Below are positions 57,358 to 64,000 of a stretch of 64,000 nt of DNA, piece by piece. This DNA is from Malania oleifera (lineage: Eukaryota > Streptophyta > Magnoliopsida > Santalales > Ximeniaceae). The first letter of the stretch is position 1; each line of letters opens with the position of its first letter. The position numbers and the translations under genes are program-made. The stretch is from the NCBI RefSeq assembly GCF_029873635.1, contig NC_080426.1:56186093-56250092 (forward strand). Reading direction: 5' to 3'. The notes below the pieces were generated by a model, which was not told where the DNA came from, did no database searches, and saw only the letters and a program-made list of their open reading frames with translations.

Positions 57358-59570
57358 TGTAACGCCCCGACCCAATAGGTGGGCCCGAAGTGCTACTATT
57401 CATACATAGTTTGCACATATCTGATAACATACATAAACTACCTGCCCTAAACGGGGACATACAAGTGTATCATACAGATCTATGCTTTTATATATTGTGG
57501 AAAACATAAACATTCATACTTGATCTATTAGACTTACTAAAGTTTCTAACTGTATCCTTACATACATACGATCGTACTTAAAACATAACATATTCTTACA
57601 ATCCCCAAAAAGACATTATGAACTAAGTCTATTACATATAAAAAATACTTATGTAAACTAAAAACAGTACTAAGTTTCGATGTCCCTCAAAAAGCTTAGG
57701 ACTGGTTTCCTGAAGGACCTGAAACAAAGGTTGTAAGTTGGGGTGAGACACTTCTCAGTAAGGTAGAAGATATTAAATCAGTGTGTGACAACATGTGTTT
57801 AAACCAATTGCAATCAGTTACGTATATAACATATTCTCAATACTGTGATATTGGCGATATATAGATATAAATCCTGCAATAGCTAATTCAGCATCATAAC
57901 AAGCGAGAGTTCCCGAGGTTAGGGTAGGATACAGGCCCATACACTATACAATCCTTCTTCCCGGTACTCAAACCTGTGACTTTGCCCATTTTTTTTATAT
58001 CATGCATATGCATTTTTAGAACACCGTCCAACTTTGGAACAACAATAACTATGCCAAACTACCCCGTGGTGCTGGTTGTGCGATAATAAAGCACTGATCA
58101 AGCCCTGTTCGTGCAGACGTTGTCAGGCATCATAATTTACTCCAGTCTGTCTTGGCCATCACCACCCTGGTCCATGATCAACCAATGGCCCTTCATACTA
58201 AGACGAATGCATAGATACCCACATTGAGAACATAGGTGTGGTTGCACTGTATCTCATATTCTAGCAAAGGTACCGCTCTTACATAATAACATTAAGCTTT
58301 TAAGGCTTTCATAACTATGAGCTTTTTAAGGCTCTCATAGTAACAAGATGCGGTCCCAATATTATATGTACGATTTACAATAAAACACATTAACCTATGC
58401 AATTCCAGTATTTTTCACAATCTCATTCATGCATTCTTTCATACATTCTTTCTTTCATTCAAACTGTGGTATAAACCGACACTCACACTATCGGTTTAAC
58501 CCTTTCACATATAGAGCTTGGTATCTAACCAGAACCTATTTTCCATATTTTTTTTTATAACAATTTGAAACTTCAGTTCCCATAGTTCACATACATATTA
58601 ATAAATTCCACATATTCCATTCCATAACATATGTCACACTCGTTTGGGTAAAAACAAACCATACATAGCATATAGTTTGAAAAACATTATTTAAACAGAA
58701 AACAAGGGTTCCAAGCATCCCCTATTTTAGGTTGAATACAAATAAAGTAGCTTTGGAAAGTTTGAAGGTCATATGCCAAAACCAAACTTTTTACCAAAAT
58801 CGTAAAACTGAAAAACCAACACTTTTACCCTGTGAAACTTTTGCAAATGAACAGTCAAAACCTACATATAAACATAGGCTAACTTTTTCGCAGTTTAGTT
58901 TTCTAAAAATACTGATGTAAAAAAATCCCCTTACCTTTTTCCCGAACACTGAAATACAAACTATATGGCTCCAAAACAGTGAACTGAGTTCCCAAAACCT
59001 AAAAACCAAAGAACAACACTTCAACACAATCCTATTTACTACAGATCAATTGAAACAAAAATGAACTTAGACCCTTACCTCGATTTCGGGATAAAACCCG
59101 GAAATCCTCGAAATGAAGATCCGATCCACTACAATTGTAGAGGTTTTCCTCCTGATCCATGTGGAAACCTTCGATCGTCGAAATGGACGACGAACGGCAA
59201 AGGATCGAAGAGAGGGAGAGAGAGAGAGAGAGAGTTCACAAGTTCTAGAGAGAGAAAGAGATATCTTTTGTGATTTATTAACCCCTAAGGAATGAAAAAT
59301 GATATTTATAGATCCCTTGACCTAGTCAAATTCGTCGACGAATGGTGTCTTCGTCAACAAGCCATAGAAGGCTCTTCGTCGACAAACCCTAGTCTGCTAT
59401 ATTTTTCCTATCGGTCGGCATCTCTTCATCACTAAGGCTCTGAATTTTGGCAATGAACCTTATAGGGCATTCGTCGACGAGAACCTTGGCTTCGTTGACG
59501 AAGCCTACTAAATTTACCTTTTTACCCTTTTCTTATTTATTTCCTTATTTTATGGGTTCGGGCCTCTACA
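57358..59570 (-). mobile_element. Solo LTR (Gypsy-type), TSD CACAA
   Basis: The edges TGTAACGCCCCGACCC and GGGCCTCTACA are flanked by CACAA on both sides (57353-57357 and 59571-59575). In minus orientation it begins TGTAGAGGCCCGAACCC, followed by a TCGTCGACGA array (59331-59507), a TATAAATATC box near 59302-59311, a CT/GA-rich leader (59214-59234), and then the rest of the LTR. No internal region remains. Small frames near 58732-59295 are not genes. Confidence 0.88.
59331..59507. promoter_or_regulatory. TCGTCGACGA motif array (6 of 6)
   Basis: Copies such as ATTCGTCGACGAATG, CTTCGTCGACAAA and ATTCGTCGACGAGAA lie upstream of the TATA box of the solo LTR, in the same layout as the array at 15509-15655. 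Confidence 0.5.
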
Positions 59571-60122
59571 CACAACCTAATTTTAAAAATATTCAATTTT
59601 TATAAAAACATAGGCTGTGTGCAGTGATTTTGAGAAAAATTTGGCAGCATTTTGCCTAAAAATATGACTTTTCCCATAAATACCTGCCACTAATAAACCA
59701 TTTAAATATATGCAGACACTTCATATGATTCAAATAAAATTGAGCTAAGTGCACAAATTTTTATATCCAAAAAAAGCACATCCATTAACGTCTTTAACAA
59801 ACAATTGAAAAACTTTGGAAAAATGTCAAACATAAATCCGGCAACATGTCGTCTCTAAACAGGACATTTCCAATATCAACTTGCACAAAAGGTTCTCAAG
59901 TAGATAGTATATCATACAATTTTGAGCATGAGAGAACCTAATATTTCTACCACCAATTCATAACATCTGTATTCACTATGCAAGAGGTCGTTTAGTGAGA
60001 GTGCATAACCGAAAAGCAAAATAAAAGGCTGTTTAGTTATTACAGTCCCCAAATGTAAATGTATGTGTGTAGTAAAAGATGAGATAGATAAAAGGTAAAG
60101 AGCAGCTAAACTCCAAGGACTC

Positions 60123-60630
60123 CTCTAAGTCTCACCACCATCATGCTCATCGTTCTCATCACCACTCACCTCCATCTGATCCTCGCCAATGCCCTCATCA
60201 TTCATGTCCCTCAAGCGCTCACCGAGTATATGGAAGTTCACCCTCACATCATACTGGAAATCGGAAAACTCGGCGTAGAACGCATCATGCCTGGCTTGGG
60301 AGGAGGAGGCCTGCTCTTTGATCTCCCCCTAGATGGAGGTCTTAAGCAGATAGCTCCTCAATAAATGTAGTGACACCGGTAATGGCAGCCATAATCTCGA
60401 CATTCGACGACACGTGGAGCTGCTTCTATGGAACCTCCTGAGGCCTTGGACCTCTCAAGTATGGTAGGTAACCACATCGTACTCCATCAACTTTAGAGTA
60501 GTGGAGGAGAAGACGTATGTGCTCTTGATCTTCTTTAGTACTGCATATGGAGTCCTCATGACTCTCTCTCTCTCTGACAAACATCCTAGATAGGATGACT
60601 CCATATGGAAGTATGATCCTCTATGATTTA
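60123..60630 (-). pseudogene. Env-like third ORF remnant
   Basis: The minus-strand reading gives ILPYGVILSRMFVRE, then frame breaks, then an acidic C-terminus (HDAFYAEFSDFQYDVRVN, then GEDQMEVSGDENDEHD) ending in TAG near 60126. The 'PYG.ILSR.F' stretch and the acidic tail resemble the env-like or 'putative plant transposon protein' ORF located between pol and the 3' LTR of SIRE-like Copia elements. It directly follows gag here because pol is deleted. The assignment is tentative. Confidence 0.5.
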
Positions 60631-60696
60631 GATATAAGACCTAGGGATCATGGAGTCTTCCTATTCTATCCTATCGACACTTGGAACATCTTCGGG

Positions 60697-61887
60697 TCAA
60701 GGAGAGATGGATTCGGATTTCTCTTTCACTCTCCACACTTGCTTCATTTTGACCTCTTTCCTTTTGAATGCACAATCAAACTTAATGTGCCCCTTCTTTT
60801 TGCACAATGCACAATAGGTATGGGTATAAGGACCGGAGGAGGTACTAGCATAATTATCAGACTTTCTCACAAAGTACCCCATATACAGATTTTTCTTCTT
60901 TTTATTTCTAACTCCATTAGAATTGTCTTTTCCTCTAGTGAACGTATGGATGATCTTAGATTGGTCTTCTACTTTCTTTTCTAGCTCTTGTATTTTTATG
61001 TTCTTAAGACCTTTGCAAACATCTTGTAATTTAATGAACTCTTTAGTCATGTTGTTTGCTTTATATTCAAGTTCTGCAATGAGAAGATCTTTATTATTAT
61101 CACTCAATGTTTAAGATCTTACTGCATTCAACTCTTTTTCTAACTTCTCATTCTTGTTTACTAAATGTTTGATTTTTAAACCATTTTCCCTTTCAACAAA
61201 AACTTTTGACTCACATTCTTTTACACCTGTCTCATACTTGTTTTTCAAAGCAGTATATCTCTTATTAGCTTTAACAAGTGACTTATGAATTCTAACATAT
61301 TCAATTTGCAATTCTTCATAAGTAGGCATGCTTTCACTATCAGAACTATCATATGATTCAGTATCAGATGCATAATTCAATTCATCACATCAATCATTAC
61401 CAAATTTATCTACTAGAATAGAAGGAGTCGAGTCTACCTTATCATCGGTTAAGGCAATAAAGCACGATTTACCTCCTCCAAGATCCATAGAACTTGAGTC
61501 ACAAGGAGTGATAACTTTATCTTGCATAGTTGCCCCATATCTCCTCTTAAGTTCCTCTTAGATCTCTTTAGCACTGTTACATGTCATAACCTCACAGAGT
61601 ATATTAGAATCTAAAGCGCAGCAAGGTATTCATGGCATCAAAATTTATTTGTATCTACTTCCTATCATTATCATTCAGCTCAAGTTCAGATTTAGGAACA
61701 TCAACACAATCAATGACTTTCATAGGTATAATATCTCCTGGGCAATGACTTTCCAGAACCTCCAATTCAAGGCTTTAACAAATATAGTCATTCTAAATTT
61801 CCATAAAGCAAAGTTTTCACCACAAAACACTGTAGGAATCGTAACTAACATTCCCTCACAAAAATGGGATACACTAGCATGAGCCAT
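60697..61887 (-). pseudogene. Copia gag of the pol-less element
   Basis: The ATG at 61887 (MAHASVSHFCEG) lies 43 bp from the primer site. The first 170 codons have several stops. From 61380 two long open stretches remain: an acidic, coiled-coil-rich part (SYDSSDSESMPTYEELQIEY, 61380-61111) and, after a stop, 61107-60697 with a lysine-rich region and a CCHC zinc knuckle (CALCKKKGHIKFDC), then VWRVKEKSES. The same order (coiled coil, knuckle, VWRVKG) occurs in the large Copia at 9722-9882/12421. A frameshift precedes the final gag residues near 60700. UBN2 similarity is weak because of deletions. Confidence 0.8.
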
Positions 61888-61929
61888 TATGATCTTTTTA
61901 CTAACTAATTGTTAAGTCTAAGTAACAGG

Positions 61930-61941
61930 GCTCTGATACCA
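61930..61941 (-). other. Primer binding site, tRNA-Met
   Basis: On the minus strand TGGTATCAGAGC, an exact match to the usual initiator tRNA-Met primer site of plant Copia elements, 2 bp from the 5' LTR. Confidence 0.9.
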
Positions 61942-61943
61942 CT

Positions 61944-63925
61944 TGTTAGCCTTGGTGCAATCCTAAGGGGGGGGTGAATTGGAGATTTAAAAAATCTTCC
62001 TAGGTTTATCTAATCCAACAATCAGTATTACGTAACCTAGGGGCAGTCTAAGTAATTTCAAGCCCAAACATATATTTAACCAATAAGCATAAACATACAG
62101 GTGCAGAAAATAAAGTTCAGAAAATAAACTGACACCAGATATGTTATCGGGGTTCGGCCAATACTGCCAATGTCCCCGCCTTGGTTCACTAGCACAAGGA
62201 TTCCACTACGGCTCACTTAACGAGTGGAGCGGCACCGATTACAATTAGGTCAATTAATGGGGCTGACCTCAACCTACAACTTATCAGGATGGTGCACCTA
62301 ACTTTCCTAACCGGGTCTAAGCCAATCCGAGACTATTCAATAGGGCTAGTCTCCCTCTTTAGGCCCACGCCTGGAATACAACGAATATGAAAATTTTCGT
62401 ACAAGCAAGCGCTGCTTAGGCAAACAGATATGTACTACAATACAATCCAGATAATATGCAAGCACGGATGATAGTAAATGTGCTCAGCTCTTAATTTTTT
62501 GCTAAACACTCTTTCTAATGTAAATCAACAGTTAAGATGTAGAGTGTATTTCCAAGCAAACTTTGAAACAAACAATCAATGTAAATCAATCACCACAAGT
62601 TTCAAAGTGTTCTAACAATAATATTCAAAATATCTCAAATAAGATTTTCTCAAAATTAATAGCTCAATAAATATTTGAAAATGTATAAGCTTGTGCAAAA
62701 ATATTTTTGCAAATCAAATATCACAAGCTTGATGAGTCTTGCAATCAAGATGCAAAGACTCACTAGTTATAAGGGTATTCCCACTCAAAGATTTATTATT
62801 TAAATCGGGGAAAGAACCCTAGCTAAGAACTCTCAATGAAAATAACAATCAATGCAAGCAAGGAGAGTTTTAGCAAAATGAATTACTCAATAACACTCTT
62901 GGGAACTTGACCTATCAAGGGAATAGCAAAATAAAGAGTGTATGGGCTTTGTATAGGAAAAATAAGCACTTGAGTTTTGAGAGCATTTTTGGCTAATCTT
63001 GTTTGCTATTCTCTCTTAATCTTTACAAATGAAGTCCTATATATAGACTTGGCTAATTTTTTTTGCCGTTGGGGACTTATAGGGAATTATTAAAAAAGTT
63101 TTAAATGAGTTTAAGGATTTTAGCCCTATTTAACCTCAAATTACTGAGGTAAAAATAAAAGCAACCCAAAAGTTTCGGGTGCCCAAGCTGAAGTTCAATC
63201 GCCCAAACAAACACATCAAGAAAAGGTATTTTTGAGGTTTGGGTTCCTAAATTTTAATTCGGTCTGCCGAATAAGGTGATTCCTCAAAAAGACCGCAATT
63301 CAGTTGCCCAATCTAAAATTTGGTATGAAGAACTTGGACTTTCGATCGCATATTTGAATGTGTGGTTCGGGTTGCTGAGTTGGTGGAAAAGTACCTGACA
63401 CAAGTTTGGTCGATCATGGAAGATACGTTCATTTTAGTTCGGTATGCGGAACTCAGGTCAATATTTTGACCGGTCCACGGTTCGGTTGAATAAGGCAATT
63501 TGAACTGCCAAGTTCGGTCGCCCAAATGCCTTCTGATTTTTAACTAAGGTTATTTTCTTTGTTTTGAAATATCCCTTGATAATTGAGAACTATGTTAGGG
63601 CTTTGTGCACATAAGTTTGGGAACTTAAGGTCCAACAAAGGTCATTTTGAGCATATCATCCTACCATGCATGATGTAGATTATTATAGATCATATTGTGG
63701 TATAGTTCATAATTAAATTACAATCCTGAATAAAGAATATAATAAAATAATTACAAATAAAACACAATATTCTTCAATCTTCTGTGTGATCATCGTACGC
63801 CATCATAATATAGCAATCTGTTCAATTTCACGCGTAGAGTGAACCTACATGCAAGCTCATGACAAACATCAGTACCAAGTGTATTTGTCATTATCAAAAC
63901 CAGGATAAAACCAACTAGGTCAAAA
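61944..63925 (-). repeat. 5' LTR of the pol-less Copia
   Basis: Copy of 54554-56541 with scattered substitutions and small indels. Its outer edge reads TCAAAA where the partner has TCAACA. TATTT follows at 63926-63930. Confidence 0.88.
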
Positions 63926-63930
63926 TATTT

Positions 63931-64000
63931 CCATCAAGTTATGCTCACCAACATTGTAGGCTTAGATCTGTTCTAAATTTATTGTGGCATGTGCCTAAAT
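63931..64000. other. Flank of the last element
   Basis: Seventy bases after the target duplication, with no recognisable feature. They should continue the DNA interrupted at 54553. Confidence 0.4.

Larger units (their letters stand above)
54554..63925 (-). mobile_element. Copia element lacking pol, TSD TATTT
   Basis: LTRs at 54554-56541 (1988 bp) and 61944-63925 (1982 bp) match closely and are flanked by TATTT (54549-54553 and 63926-63930). Minus orientation: primer site TGGTATCAGAGC (61941-61930) and polypurine tract AAAGGGGAAGAT (56554-56542). The interior holds gag (61887-60697), an env-like ORF remnant (about 60630-60123) and spacer, but no protease, integrase, RT or RNase H. A solo LTR (57358-59570) sits in the spacer. 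The U3 motif arrays (55786-56142 and 63176-63528) include TTCGGTCGACCGA. Confidence 0.9.

Noticed and set aside
61930..61941. Possible tRNA gene at the tRNA-like match
   Set aside because: Only 12 bases match the 3' end of tRNA-Met, at the LTR edge. It is a primer binding site.

Overview
This is nuclear DNA of a flowering plant, probably a eudicot with a large, repeat-rich genome. The evidence is nested LTR retrotransposons (Copia and Gypsy), Mutator-like DNA elements (MULEs), AT-rich spacers, microsatellites, and one intron-bearing plant-specific LBD (LOB-domain) transcription factor gene. All calls come from reading sequence and translations by eye; lineage names (SIRE-like, Tekay-like) are inferred from motifs.

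Layout. 1-7091: broken long Copia LTRs, a diverged set of hairpin repeats, and the wreck of a minus-strand Copia element (primer binding site, gag, RT) with a Gypsy LTR piece inside. 7092-24870: a large plus-strand SIRE-like Copia element. A solo LTR (9883-12420, TSD AAAAA) splits its gag, and a minus-strand chromodomain Gypsy element (13710-20290) that has lost its 5' end splits its integrase. 24881-27140: another Gypsy LTR and a Copia LTR tail. 27141-29152: no gene seen. 29153-32300: a complete non-autonomous LTR element (TSD AATTT) carrying a 79-bp minisatellite and a captured fragment of an RRM gene like UBA2 (UBP1-associated protein 2). 32301-33970: the LBD gene, the only probable working host gene.

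33975-47467 is the most unusual part. A small palindromic MULE, about 0.7 kb once insertions are removed, was entered by a 10.9-kb MULE (34020-44936; 10-bp TSD with one mismatch) and by a TRIM-like LTR element (45029-46905; TSD GGGGT). The 10.9-kb MULE carries a MURA-type transposase gene (MuDR DNA-binding region, DDE, SWIM zinc finger) followed in the same orientation by a plant mobile domain (PMD) gene. Its terminal inverted repeats hold tandem perfect hairpins, four on the left and five on the right. Both genes have a few stops and frameshifts, so this copy looks recently inactivated.

47477-64000: Copia LTRs and debris, then a minus-strand Copia element (54554-63925, TSD TATTT) that kept gag and an env-like tail but lost pol, with a solo LTR (57358-59570, TSD CACAA) inside it.

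A pattern crosses the families. Upstream of the TATA box, the U3 regions of many LTRs carry arrays of short palindromes centred on GTCGAC: TCGTCGACGA in five or six Gypsy and Copia LTRs, and TTCGGTCGACCGAA in six long Copia LTRs.
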